Part shown: in pieces, positions 13,313 to 26,039 of the stretch | Layout: each line of letters opens with the position of its first letter | Position numbering within the stretch: position 1 is the stretch's first letter | NCBI GenBank assembly: GCA_019787685.1 | Contig: JAHNUO010000021.1 | Span: 1 to 64,000, forward strand | DNA: 64,000 nt | From: Chiua virens | Taxonomy: Eukaryota; Basidiomycota; Agaricomycetes; Boletales; Boletaceae | Reading direction: 5' to 3' | The notes under the pieces: generated by a model | Database searches by the model: none | Told to the model about the DNA's origin: nothing | The model's input: the letters and a program-made list of their open reading frames with translations, nothing else | Program-made: the position numbers and the translations under genes

Positions 13313-14435
13313 ATGCCCGTCACTCGCGCTTCTAGTCGCCAAAACTCACAGCAGCCGTCAAGCCAGCCCTATGCAACCCGTCGTGCAGGTTTATCTGGCA
13401 ATGGCGATGCAAAGAAAACACCAACGAGTAACGAAATTATTGTTTTGTCTTCCGACGATGACGAGCCTCAGTACAAAGGAACCTTGAAATCCAAGAAACT
13501 ACCGGCTCGTCCCGTCAGGAAAAAGGCAACTACATCTACAGCGCCACTCGTCACCTCTGGTGATGTCCTCGAGTTATCATCCGACGAGGACAGTTGCTCT
13601 AAGAAGAAGCGGACTACTCGCAAGCAGGTGCAGTCGTTTGGGACGGCAGACAAGGATGCTCAGCGTACAATCAAGAAGTTGAAAGAGGTCCGTCTTTATT
13701 TCTTTATCACCCCTTTTTTCAGCCACCCGTTGTTTCTGACCGACCGCGATAGGAGCTCAAAAGAGCTGAGCGGCAACTTGAATTGGCCTCTCGGGAGGTG
13801 GAAGAGCTCAAACGAAAGCGCGATTGTTCCAGTAAAGATGTAAGTGCATACCGTGTGGTTCATTCGTTGATTAGTATTTCTGATCCGCGTATTTTACCAG
13901 GCCTTGTCAGGGTTAGAAGAGTATACGTCATGCGAGGTGTGCACGGTCACCATGTGGTCTCCATATACGTCAGTCTTCCTCCGTATATGCGGCTTACTCC
14001 GGTCCCTGACTGTACGCTCACAGCCTTTCGGAGTGTGGTCACTCGTTCTGCAAAGAGTGTTTGATCGATTGGTTTAGCAGAGCCCAGGCCCAACACATGA
14101 CGGCCAACCCCCATTTAGATGCCTACCGTGGTCCCATTGCCGGACAACTCCACAACCTCGTCCAAATGGTCCCCAATTTGCATGCGTATGGCCCGCATGG
14201 ACAGAATCACTTACGCGCGATCCTTGTTGAACTGCAGCGTCATCGACCCGAATATAACTGCCCCACGTGCCGGAAAGAGGTGTTGAACAAGCCCGTCGAG
14301 GATTTTCGGTTGAAAGGTCTCATAACAGAAATTGCGGAGAGAATGGGTGAGACAAATTCGCATGAAGGGATGACTTCACACCCAGGGCCTGGTCCCTTTG
14401 ATGATTTGTTTGCTGCCCCAATTGCGGCTACATAG
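13313..14435 (+). CDS. RING-finger E3 ligase with tandem SUMO-interacting-like motifs (STUbL candidate)
   Basis: Four exons (13313-13687, 13753-13839, 13901-13978, 14034-14435) give 313 residues. The basic, disordered N-terminus carries two hydrophobic-plus-acidic patches, IIVLSSDDDE (about residue 45) and VLELSSDED (about residue 87). Both have the form of SUMO-interacting motifs. A coiled-coil KKLKEELKRAERQLE segment follows, then a RING: CEVC...CGHSFCKEC...CPTC. About 70 residues separate the CKEC pair from the final CPTC pair, longer than usual. RING proteins with SIMs (Slx8/RNF4 type) ubiquitylate SUMO-modified proteins in DNA repair and chromatin control. The function is inferred from this architecture, not from orthology. 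Confidence 0.7.
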
Positions 14436-14952
14436 TTTTTCATCACATTTCATTGGATGGTCGTAGATGTTATTTACCTTTCGTTCCTGCAGCATATTTT
14501 TACTTTTCGGTACATTAGGCCTATGCACATCGGAGGCTTATGTAAGGAGACCCAGATCCTAGTTTGTCCCTATGAAACTCAACGAGGAAGCTTCTATGGT
14601 TACACAAAAGTTGACGATTGCAAGCGCGACCCACTACACCATCATGATGGATGTGAGTCCATTTCATGTCGGAAATCAGTTGATGTGACCGAAAGACGTC
14701 GGACATTGACAGGGTTCAGATGCGCTCAACAAGTCTCTGGTCAGCCCACCTCAACCTGGTCCGAAGCACACCAACCGTCGACACCGATTACAAGTGCGAC
14801 TGGGCTCGTCACAACTGAATGACTCTTCCAAGTGGTTCCTCCGGCCGATATTTGCACACGGGTCTGCTGGCGAAATTCGAATGCGATTGCTGGGGTAAGC
14901 ACCTTCCTGTGAAGACGCACGTGTGCTAAACTGTGACTTGGTTCGGAAGCTA
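14436..14952. other. intergenic region, no supported gene
   Basis: No family motif was found. The right end may hold unrecognisable remains of the N-terminal half of the RIX7-like gene, which is first recognisable at 14953. Confidence 0.35.
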
Positions 14953-16711
<1,759 letters not shown>

Positions 16712-16832
16712 TCTACAAGTAAGGCCTCCCCCGCGCTGAGCTCCGAAAGCCCACGAAGGTGTGCAATGGTCATGTTCCCTGTAGCGAGATTAATATTATG
16801 AAGGCCAATGGCATCAAAGCCAGTATGAAACG

Positions 16833-17145
16833 CAAACACATCATCAAGCAATATTGCTTCTACAAGGAGCAAAGAGAGGGAGGCGAGTAACGAAGAACCA
16901 AAGGCATCGGAGAATTCAGGCCCGTCGAGGACGAGGACTAGGTTGGAGGAAGTCATTGAAGAGCACCTTCTCTCGTCTCCCCCTGGGGATGAAGAGCCTT
17001 CTGCACAAGATGGCCAAGGAGTGCCCGCACAGGCCGGCGACTCGTTGGGTAAGCACCAACTGTCCAAGCCACGTCCCTGATCTGACTTTCACGCCGATAT
17101 AGCTGTCGTTGAGGACACGGTACCTCAGATGCGACATCAATAAAT
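16833..17145 (+). pseudogene. 3' fragment of an acidic, disordered protein (unrecognised)
   Basis: After a TGA at about 16828-16830, an open frame encodes a Ser/Glu/Arg-rich peptide (EEVIEEHLLSSPPGDEEPSA). A consensus intron (about 17049-17101) joins it to a short last exon ending VPQMRHQ. Splicing and composition look gene-like, but there is no start codon and no family match. It may be the tail of a lost gene or part of a decayed copy. Confidence 0.25.
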
Positions 17146-17585
17146 TATATAGCCTCGGCTTGAACCAAAGGACCTTTGAAACAAGCTGAAAATAAACGAT
17201 CGGTACGGTGGTCAGAGTCGACTTACTTCCGAGATGACCCCGGGCCTCTGAACCAATTGTGTCGCGCTGAGATCAAGTTGGCACCTCGGCTTGGTGAGGT
17301 CGAGTAAGTACCAGAGTCTTGATGACGTCGGTCATCTCCACAGACCAACCGGGCGCAACGTGCCACACACTTCCTCGTATCATTGCGGCACCACACAGAC
17401 ATCGTGCGTCATTCCCGTGTGGATCCGGTCCTCGCTAAGCCTGCCCACTGGCAGGCTCAATCGCAACTACCCGAATAGCTTACGATCACACTGGTTTCCC
17501 ACGTCCACTGCATCCAGATTGCGGACAATAAATGCATGTGTTGATTTAGTTTTTGTCTCTGCTTGTCTCTCGTTTCTGTCATATC
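17146..17585. other. intergenic region upstream of the aldo/keto reductase
   Basis: No coding motif. Contains an AT-rich AATAAATTATATAG at about 17139-17152 and then the 5' flank of the reductase gene. Confidence 0.35.
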
Positions 17586-18903
17586 ATGCCAACCCCCAAA
17601 GTTCAATACCGTCAGCTTGGCAAGTCCGGCCTCCGAGTCTCCGTCCCCATTGTAAGCCAGGTGCAATATGATCTGACCATTCGATCCTGAATGCATGTCG
17701 GTACCGTAGCTGGGAGCCATGAGTTTTGGTTCTCCGAAATGGAGTGTAGGTCCTGTTTTGCCGCCATACGACAGTAATTTGATGCTTACCTCTCCCCTAT
17801 CTAGGATTGGGTCCTCGAAGAGGAGCCTTCGCTCGAAGTCATGAAAGCCGCATGGGACCTGGGCATCAACACGATCGATACTGCTAACCTCTACTCCAAC
17901 GGTGAATCGGAATGCATTTTGGCTAAATTTATGAAAAAGGTGAGTGCGCCCATTTTCCTTGAAATTCACGAGCCAGACTCACCATGTCTCGCTAGTACCA
18001 AATTCCACGTCACCAGGTCGTCATCGCGTCGAAATGCTACGGCCTCGTTGCAGAGGACATTAACATCCACCCAATGTTTACTCCTGGTCTGAAAGATCTA
18101 CCACAATACGTGAACCAGAGTGGTCTTTCGCGGGCTGCCATGTTCAACGCGGTCGAAGCCTCGCTGGCTCGTTTGGAGACCCCCTATCTGGATCTCCTCC
18201 AAATCCATCGATTCGACCCTGAGGTCCCTGCCGAGGAAACGATGAAAGCCCTCCACGATCTTGTCCAAAGTGGCAAGGTGCGTTACATTGGCGCCAGCTC
18301 CATGCGGTGCTGGCAATTTGCGCATCTCAACAAAGTGGCCGACAAGAACGGCTGGACCAAGTTCATCAGTATGCAGAGCGAAGTATTCGTTGCTCTACCG
18401 GGAGGAGGTATGTCACTCGTAGCGTAGATCATCCTGGTGGGCGTCATTTGACATAAAGTAGGAGCGCGAGATGCTGGCGTATTGCAAATTCAATGGGATC
18501 GGTGTCATTCCTTGGGGGCCTCTCTCAGGAGGCGACCTCGCCCGACCGCTTGGCAGCGAAACTGTCCGAACGAAGGCCTACAAAGGCAGCTTGCTTGAGA
18601 AGGTGTTCACAGAGGCCGACAAAACCATCATAAGCCGCGTCGAGGAGCTTGCGACGAAAAAGGATGTCAAAAGGGCACAGATCGCACTGGTCTGGGTCGG
18701 CTCCAAGATCGTTAGTCCTATCGTGGGTGCCACCTCCGTTGAGCAGGTCAAGGAAAGCATTGTGACAGATATTACATTGACGCCAGAGGAAGTAGCTTAT
18801 TTGGAAGAACCGTATGTCACATGGCTTCATCTGTCATGCCAGTGCAGTCTGTTTGACCCTCATCCACAGATATGTCCCAAAGCCTGTTCGGGGTCACCTC
18901 TGA
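17586..18903 (+). CDS. aldo/keto reductase with a single-base frameshift
   Basis: Six exons (17586-17651, 17710-17745, 17805-17939, 17996-18407, 18462-18811, 18870-18903) match the yeast-type aldo/keto reductase family, NADPH-dependent carbonyl reductases with a TIM-barrel fold. Visible parts: LGAMSFG, the catalytic Asp/Tyr in DTANLYS, the catalytic Lys in IASKCYG, the catalytic His in [15 protein letters not shown], and the NADP-binding [12 protein letters not shown] near the end. All catalytic residues are present. One extra G at 18383 breaks the frame between MQSE and YSLLYREE; without it the exons sum exactly to 343 residues. It is either a recent disabling mutation or a sequencing error. 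Confidence 0.8.
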
Positions 18904-19383
18904 AGGTGTGGATTGGATGTAGGCATATACCTGTATCTTTGTAGCAACAACACCATGTACTATTGATTCCAGCGAAGCACGAGTTATGCGAAGGAGAGTC
19001 GTAAGAATACAAATAGGGTGAGGACTAGATCCAGTCCCCTGTCATACCGAGGGTATTCTCTGTAGTGATACCGCGTAAAGCCAAACACAACTGCCCCTAT
19101 ACCACATTGAACTGCCCCGCCGGATTGTCCTCGCGGACCACTGGCAGAGTCAGGCAGACGCGCCTGATCATGCATGACTTCTTTATTCGACACTCATTTT
19201 GTGAAATGCCTTCCCTCATGTCATTCAACATTATCTCAATCACGATCATCGTCTCTTTTCCGCACTGGGTGCATCAGAAAAGGTCAACAAAACTACCGTC
19301 GGTTTGTCCCGATACCGTTCCAGCACATCACCAATGAAATCAACGACATCCAACGACGTTCCTAAAGCCGTACACGAAAATCG
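18904..19383. other. intergenic region, no supported gene
   Basis: No motif or exon chain found between the reductase and the small minus-strand membrane ORF. Confidence 0.35.
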
Positions 19384-19581
19384 TTACAACATGTCGTTCA
19401 CAAAGAACATCACAGTGGCTGCGGCACGGCGGAACAGAAATAGAAGCACGCCAAGAGACGTCTCCGCCCAGACAAACTTATTGAAGATGCAAACACCCAC
19501 TCCAACCAAAATGCGTCCCCAGAATGAAGAACCCACGCCGGAACTGACGGGGGATGCGTCTACCTCAACAACAGTGTACAT
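19384..19581 (-). CDS. small hydrophobic membrane protein (hypothetical)
   Basis: A 65-residue ORF with a polar N-terminus, then a hydrophobic stretch (FWGRILVGVGVCIFNKFVWA), then a second (SLGVLLFLF) around basic residues, ending in FFVNDML. The profile suits a one- or two-pass membrane micro-protein of an organelle. I recognise no family. The opposite frame (19304-19585) is a polar shadow. Confidence 0.35.
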   Translation of the reverse strand: MYTVVEVDASPVSSGVGSSFWGRILVGVGVCIFNKFVWAETSLGVLLFLFRRAAATVMFFVNDML

Positions 19582-19917
19582 CTAGGAAGCAAGCACGCTT
19601 GTGTTGTTGTTGCCTCAGACATCTGACGGTAAGTGATCAGATCCACTCCTTTTATGATCTATTCAAGTTTTTCCTTGTCGACAGAGATGGTATCTGATGT
19701 AGAGGAAGAGTTATGCATCACTTCTGCTGTCCAACCCTAGCACCCTAGGGTTACATTGTAACCCTAATCCATCTAAATATGGAAATACCCCTATCTAAAT
19801 GGTCCATAAGATCACATTTGACATTGCAAAAAGAATGAGATCATAACAGATGACTATATGTGGTTTTGTTTTTCCCGCATTTATCTGTGGCAGTCGGGTC
19901 CGAAGTTATAGCGCGTG
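19582..19917. other. intergenic region, no supported gene
   Basis: AT-rich, with a short direct repeat around 19735-19755 (CCCTAGCACCCTAGGG). No coding signal. Confidence 0.3.
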
Positions 19918-20302
19918 CGACCACCCAATGACACCAGGTGTATTATGTTGATACACAGTTGAGCACACTGTGCAATAATGTGGGCGTCCGAGACGACCAC
20001 CCAACAACACTTTGTGTATGACACACAGAGTTGAGCACACGGTGCGACAGTGCAGTGTGGGCGTCCGAGACGACCACCCAACAACACTTTGTGTATAACA
20101 CACAGAGTTGAGCACACTGTGCGACAGTGCAGTGTGGGCGTCTGAGACGACCACCCGACAACACTTTGTGTATGACACACAGTTGAGCACACTGTGCAAC
20201 AGTGCAGTGTGGGCGTCCGAGACGACCACCCGACGACACCAGGTGTATTATGTTGTACACAGTTGAGCACACTGTGCAACAGCACAGTGCAGGCGTCTGA
20301 GA
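19918..20302. repeat. 77-bp tandem repeat array, five copies
   Basis: Units begin CGACCACCC at 19918, 19994, 20071, 20148 and 20223, giving periods of 76, 77, 77 and 75 bp plus a last unit of about 80 bp. Each unit carries a GTTGAGCACACTGTGC core and ends with GTGGGCGTCCGAGA. Copies 2-4 are almost identical. The first and last share a different left half (ACACCAGGTGTATTATGTTG), so there are two unit types, with the divergent type at both ends. Confidence 0.9.
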
Positions 20303-20779
20303 CAACTGCCCAAACATGCTAGAGGGTCGTCGGCCGGCGGGATGGGTCATCCTGCCCGCCCCCCTCCCAAACACTCTTTCTCCATCGGTGGCCGTGCTCT
20401 GGTGGTGGCCGTGCTCTTTCTCCCTTGGTGGCAGTGCTGTGGCAGTGCTCTGTGCCTTCTGAGACGAGCCAATACCCCTGCACTCCCTTGCGGCCATGTT
20501 CCACCTTGCCTCTGCAAGTGGCTGTGAATCCTTTCATTCTGTGGCTGTGCAGTAGCTTGCATGGCCATACAATATGCTGTGGCAGTGCTCTGCTCCCTTG
20601 TGCCCATCCTATGCAAGTGGCTGTGCACAGTCATTGCTCACAGTCTGGCCTCTATCCTAGGTGGCTGTGCAGTAAGCTTTCAGCTTCAGACATGCTTTTC
20701 AACACTTTTTGACATCAATGGCAATTCACCTTCTCCTGTCTTTCAACTCCTCTTTCTTTCACTACACTTTGAACAAATT
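20303..20779. repeat. GTGGC/CTGTGC-rich imperfect minisatellite region
   Basis: Irregular reiterations of GGTGGCCGTGCTCT and TGTGGCAGTGCTCTG in the left half, and GTGGCTGTGCAGTA in the right half. They are too irregular to define a clean unit. Open frames here are by-products of the repeats. Confidence 0.5.
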
Positions 20780-21222
20780 CGTTACGATCTCAACATTTAC
20801 CCCTCATACGGATTATTCTTTTAATTCTTTCTAAATGTTCATGCCTCATGTCAAGGCTGTCCACAGGATCATATCCTATTGGTCGCCACATATACACAGC
20901 ATTCTCTCATGCTGTCACCATCCATGACTCGATTCCTACACGTGTATTCACATGTTACTCATCATGACTCATAACCCGCCAGATGCCTGTGCAAGGCTAT
21001 GCTCTTATCTATGACTCACCTTTGTTATCGTCCAATAGTATCTCTCTGTAGTTGACACTCAGATTAGAACTCCAACATCCATGTAGTATATAAACCCCAT
21101 GAATTGAAGCCAGAGGACTCTAACAAAGTTCTCTTGGAGTTTTCGCCTCTTTGATTGAACATTCACATCCTCTCTCAGTCACTCGACAACTACTAGTTCA
21201 ATCTCTGTTCTAGGTTGTTTCA
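20780..21222 (+). mobile_element. solo LTR, family C copy 1, with 5-bp target duplication AAATT
   Basis: A 443-bp sequence aligns along its length to 23923-24358. It shares a TGTAGTATATAAACCCCATG core with a TATA box and ends in GGTTGTTTCA. It is flanked by AAATT at 20775-20779 and 21223-21227, a perfect 5-bp duplication. The terminal TG has become CG. No internal region is attached, so this is a solo LTR left by LTR-LTR recombination. Confidence 0.85.
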
Positions 21223-21227
21223 AAATT

Positions 21228-22130
21228 AATGTCAAGTCCTTGGGTTTATGCCCAGACTTGAGCAACTTGGTAAGTGAAATCTGGGGTACCTATGGTTGTA
21301 CTTGCACTTATACCCCATTCAAATAGGCATACCCCTTGACAGTACTTTTTTTTGAGATTCCCATGTCTCAAACAGACCTATTATTGTCTACAATCAAAAC
21401 CTATCTTCCACATCAGCAAAACAACCCTTGGTCTGTCCAGTCTGGACAGAGCTGGACAAAAAGTAGACAAAATAATCTGCCTATAAACTTGTTCTCAGAT
21501 TTTGACAGAGCAATCTTTACATCAAATGAAGCCATCTGACACAGGTTTCATGACCCTAGACACGACTTTGCTTGTGTGGTAAGCCCAGACTTTCAACAAT
21601 GATAAGGTGCTTCCACTGATGCTACACACTAATACACATGAACATCTTGTAGCAATGACTTGTTACGATTCATCTTTTCTTTTCCTTTTCCTTTGATTTC
21701 TCTATGCTCCGTACTACAGGTACCAACCTACATTCAATCCGCAGGGCTTAACCCTTTGCCCTGTTTCCTTTTCTTTCTTTTGATCCAATTACATGACTTC
21801 AGTCCAACCTGTTGATCTGTCTTTGCTTCCTTCCTTCCGCTTCCTTTGATCCACTAGGGATCGCCTTCATTTCTGCCCATCACTCCGATGGCTTCCACAT
21901 TTACTATTTTGCTTTCATTCCACCTATGGGGTATGTGTCGCCATCTACGGTACCCTAGCTCCATTTTTTCATTTTTTTTCACCCTCTCTGGGAGGTTCCA
22001 GCTCGTTCCTCATCCCTTTCCTATTTTGGATGTCGACCCCTATTTCTGGTCAAGCCCCTATGTTTTCTTCTTCTTTTCTTCGAACATTCGGTCTTCCTCA
22101 AAATCGAAAAAACAAGCCTATGCTGACTGG
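21228..22130. other. AT/pyrimidine-rich region without recognisable genes
   Basis: Long T/C-rich stretches. Short plus-strand ORFs (for example 21888-22142) are Phe/Ser/Pro-rich and lack motifs. Probably old transposon sequence. Confidence 0.35.
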
Positions 22131-22744
22131 TGTAGGGAATAGGTATTCCCTGTGCTCGCATAGCACATTTCCACACCCCGCCATCACCTGATCCCGATCC
22201 TGATCTGTCTGCTTGTGTGAACTCATCCAGATTGCTGTATCCGCACCCGTTTTGCCTCGGACTCTTTTATTTTATTTTTGATGCTCTTTATTCGTACTTA
22301 GCATTGGCTAGACCATGTCACGCAGCCCTTGCAGGGACATTCGGGTGCCTCTTGAACTTTATACCGTATGAAAACCTTCTTTTTATTATTATCCTTACTT
22401 AGGACAAGTCTGAGGGTATTCCCGAGGACTATAAAATTCACTGTATTGACAAAATACAGTAGCTTTTGCCCGCGTGCATCTGTCTCACATCGTTTTCAGT
22501 CGACGTTCGTTTTCTCTCGCTCTCCTTGTATTTTCTCGATCCGGATTGGACTGCTGTGTCCGCCTTTCCATCCGTTTTAATCCGGATTCGCCCCGGATTC
22601 ATCTCGGACTACTCAAAAACCATTTCTCATCGTTCACCAACTCAGTGTTGTCCCTGGGTCAAACGGAATTGCATTCCTTCACCCTCTTTTTTATTCTTTC
22701 AATCCCCCTGAGTATTGCACTACAGCCGGGATTTATTACCTTCA
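22131..22744 (+). mobile_element. solo LTR, family A copy 1 (614 bp)
   Basis: Starts TGTAGGGAATAGGTATTCCC and ends TTACCTTCA; it is nearly identical to 26040-26654 and 29851-30451. Its flanks are CTGG (22127-22130) and CCGG (22745-22748), a 4-bp duplication with one mismatch. The 16-bp inner palindrome GGGAATAGGTATTCCC near the 5' end is present. Confidence 0.85.
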
Positions 22745-22759
22745 CCGGTCACTCTCTGT

Positions 22760-22871
22760 GAAACTCTTCAGCGCACCACATACCAAGTGGTGGTTGTTTG
22801 AGTCATTGGAGCCACCTGGTACTTGGCACTTTTGTGGGCTATGCTAGGCCCTGCCCTGGGACTATCATAAC
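22760..22871 (+). repeat. dispersed repeat D, copy 1
   Basis: A 112-bp block starting GAAACTCTTCAGCGCACC is repeated at 31077-31176 in the same orientation with about 80-85% identity by eye. It starts 15 bp after the family A solo LTR. It is part of an unidentified repeat family. Confidence 0.7.
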
Positions 22872-23552
22872 CCATAAGATCAAGACTAGTGTCACCAGCC
22901 TGCCACTGCAACAAGTCAGCTAGATGCTCCTCTTGTCCAACCCCTCAACCCTAGTTGGGAGTCTTCAGATGTCTAACACTCTGTCCCTCAGATCTCTCTG
23001 ACAACAACCCTGAACCCATCTCTCACACTTCCCTGAACCCCCCCAGGATAGCAAACTCCAACATTCACCATCGGCTCTGACTCTGAAGACGAGACGAGAC
23101 TTGACAACTAGCTGATCTCTTGCAACCTTGCTTGATACTCCTCCCAAGCGACCCTTGCCCTCCTTGTTGTCACCTATGACTCCAAGAAACCCCTTGCCTG
23201 GACCAACGTCCATCTAATGAACCAAACATTGTCGTCTTAGTAAAGCTGTCGAGCTTTGCCTCAGGGGCAAAACCCTCCTCCCTTTATATACAGAGCCATC
23301 TCTCATGGAGATCGACCTGTGAAAAGAAAAACAATGTTCTGTCAAGGTGGGATAAGGTTTGATCTGTGAATCAATGGACTACCTTTTAAAAACATTGTAC
23401 GATCTGACTATCCATACCTTTTAACCAATTGGATATGTGTCAATGACATGGAACTGTCCGAAAAGAATCTAAGAAGGCACGAAATAAAATGGAAATTGGA
23501 CAAAAAGGGAGTTGATTAGTGTGTGTCATGCAATCTCAATCAAGCAACCCGA
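22872..23552. other. repeat-flanked region without recognisable genes
   Basis: No coding motif; the minus-strand ORF 22965-23213 is Gly/Val/Arg-rich without features. A TATATA stretch lies near 23285. Confidence 0.3.
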
Positions 23553-24700
23553 TGTAGGAGTTAGATACTCCCTATGGTTGTAGGATACATTTTCCTCGCT
23601 CTTCATCATGTCATATTACCTCCCGTCTCATCCGCCATCAACTTCGTGCCAGCCCGGTTTCATTCCTAGCGTTTACAGATCATCCGAATCCAATCTGAGT
23701 CCAATCCGAGTCAACGCGATCCAATCCGGTTCCTTTGTACGTATTCCGCTTCATCCGATTTGACTTGTTCTACTTGATTTGGCCTTATTAAGGTCATTAC
23801 TATCCTAACACCTTTTCTTTCTTTGTCATCTACAAGGTTTGACACTCCTTCTTAGCATACTCACCCTACGTTGATCCTGTACACTTACTTAGGGTTGGAT
23901 TACCTTTTACAGTCCTGGGTTATGTTACGATACCAACTTTTCCTCACTTAACGACTCCAACGTTCAATCTATTCTAATGATACATGCCTCATGTCAAGGC
24001 TGTCCAAAGGATCATATCCGATTGGCTGCCACAATAACACAGCATCCATCACCTCATGCCCTTATCTATTCATTTCCCTTATCACTGACTCATCACTGGC
24101 AGTGCAAGGCTATGCTCTTATCTATGACTCATATACTGTATATTCACACCTTATCATCCAATAGGATACAGTATGCTTATCTACGTAGTTCATACTCAGA
24201 TTAGAACTCTGATATCCATGTAGTATATAAACCCCATGAATTTCAGCCAGAGAGCTCTAACAAAGTTCTCTTGGAGTTTTCGCCTCTTCACTGGACTGAA
24301 CCCCCTCTTCACTCAATCACTACACTTAAACAGTCTAGTCTTGTTCTAGGTTGTTTCAGGTTATGCCCAGGACTATAAAACCATGTTTCTAACACAAAAA
24401 TATTGTCTTTCTGTGTTCAGGAGATCTCCTGTTTACTCTCCCGTGTGTGAGTGAGCTGGATAGTTTTTCTTTTACCTCGTCCTATCGTTCCTCTGCATCT
24501 CATCTACTCGAAACAATACTCTCACATCCTTGCCTCCACCCGGCTACTTTTGCATCGACCACTTTTCATTCCAGATCGTTCAGCAGCCTCTAGGACTCTT
24601 AGACAAACCTGAATCCATCATTCCTTCAAATATAGCCCCCCTTGGGACGAACCTATCGCCCCACCTTTCTTCTTATCGCCTATTATTTTCATTTTCTACA
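23553..24700 (+). mobile_element. LTR family B copy 1, interrupted by a nested LTR
   Basis: Begins TGTAGGAGTTAGATACTCC and matches copy 2 (from 24774) on both sides of the insertion at 23923-24358. Shared blocks are CTAGCGTTTACAGATCATCC, TATCTACAAGGTTT..GACA, GCCCAGGACTATAAAACCATG and GACAAACC. The 3' end is not sharply defined; about 24700 is my estimate. Confidence 0.7.
23923..24358 (+). mobile_element. solo LTR, family C copy 2, nested in LTR B, target duplication GGTTA
   Basis: Runs TGTTACGA...GGTTGTTTCA, 436 bp, with GGTTA at 23918-23922 and again at 24359-24363. Removing it and one GGTTA restores a continuous family B sequence (CTGGGTTATGCCCAGGAC) as in copy 2 at about 25082. It therefore inserted after the family B element. 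Confidence 0.9.
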
Positions 24701-24773
24701 CTGGGACTATCGCAACAGTACCCTAGAGTGGTGCCATAGCACAGTGTCTTGAAAGGGTTATATTTTGTCACAA

Positions 24774-25430
24774 TGTAGGAGTTGAGAACTCCTTGCAGTT
24801 GCAGTCTACCTTTTCCCCACTCCCTATCATGTCCTATTACATTACATCTCATCCACTATTGACTTCATGTCAATCCAGTTCTATTTCTAGCGTTTACAGA
24901 TCATCCAAACCCAATCCAAGTCCAATCCAAGTCAATGTGATCCAATCCAGTTCCATTGTCATTCCTCTCATAATATCCTTCTTTTCTTTCGTTATCTACA
25001 AGGTTTTGACATTCCTTTCCTTAAATACCCATCCTACATTGATCCTATATGATTGCCTAGGGTTGGACTGCCTTAAACAGTCTTGGGTTGTGCCCAGGAC
25101 TATAAAACCATGTTTTCTGACATTCAATACTACCTTTCTATGTTCAGGAGATCACCTGTCTACTCTCCCGCGTGTGAGTGGACTAGATATCATTCCTTTC
25201 ACCTTGTTTCACCTCATCCTATCATTCCCTTGCATCTCATCTCCTTAAACCAATTCCCTCATCATCTCAACTCCATCCGGATACTTTACATCGACCACTT
25301 TTCACTCCAGATTGTTCAGCAATCTCTAGAACACATAGACAAACCCTAATCCATCAATCCCTTCGAATATAACCCCCCTTGGGACAAACCTATCACCCCA
25401 CCTTTCTCACATCACCCATTATTTGTTTTT
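24774..25430 (+). mobile_element. LTR family B copy 2
   Basis: Direct repeat of 23553-23922 plus 24364-24700 without the nested insertion. Starts TGTAGGAGTTGAGAACTCC. TATA-like ACTATAAAACC at about 25098. The end near 25430 is approximate. Confidence 0.7.
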
Positions 25431-26035
25431 CTTCAATAGTCCAAGTTAGGCAAGTGACTGCTTTGCATCTATCATGGGTGAGTGATGGAAGCTCACATTG
25501 AGATCACAAGTTTGACAGTTTGATGTTGTTACTCCCTGAGTGAAACCCATTAGGATTTGCAGAATGCCAGAAGTCTAGCTTACCATCACATGCAGGCACC
25601 TGCCCATCATTAGAAATGGCAAGTCCATGAATGGTACTTGTGTTCAGCATAAAATGGATGGATTGTTGGTAGTGAGATTAGGTTGTGGAGCTTAATGGCC
25701 ACATCAACAATGATTGGGAAGTTTTGTGGATGACACTCCATTTCTTGATACACATATTAAGTATGTGGTTCATGATCGCCAGTTCTGGTTTCTAACAATT
25801 GGGCTCCAGGCTTGTTGTCTTGCCATGGTTACTCTATTGATTATAATGAGTTGGGTAAAGCTGCAGGATGTATATTGCTGAAGAAATGGAGAAGTACCAT
25901 GGTTACTTGTTGATTGTGAAGAGTTGGGCAACATTGCAATATGTACATGATCAAAGAAATGGAAAATGAGGTAAGTCTCTGGCCACCACCCAATGAAGCA
26001 GTTGGATCATTAGCATGATATCTTAGGAACTGATC
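25431..26035. other. repeat-derived region without recognisable genes
   Basis: AT-rich. A short local duplication (TGGAGAAGTACCATGGTTACT versus the preceding CCATGGTTACTCTATTGATT) lies near 25825-25915. No coding motif. Confidence 0.3.
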
Positions 26036-26039
26036 ACGT

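Noticed and set aside
19881..20497. Three overlapping minus-strand ORFs of 107-184 codons
   Set aside because: They are by-products of the 77-bp tandem repeat and read the same Cys/Ser/Val-rich words in every frame.
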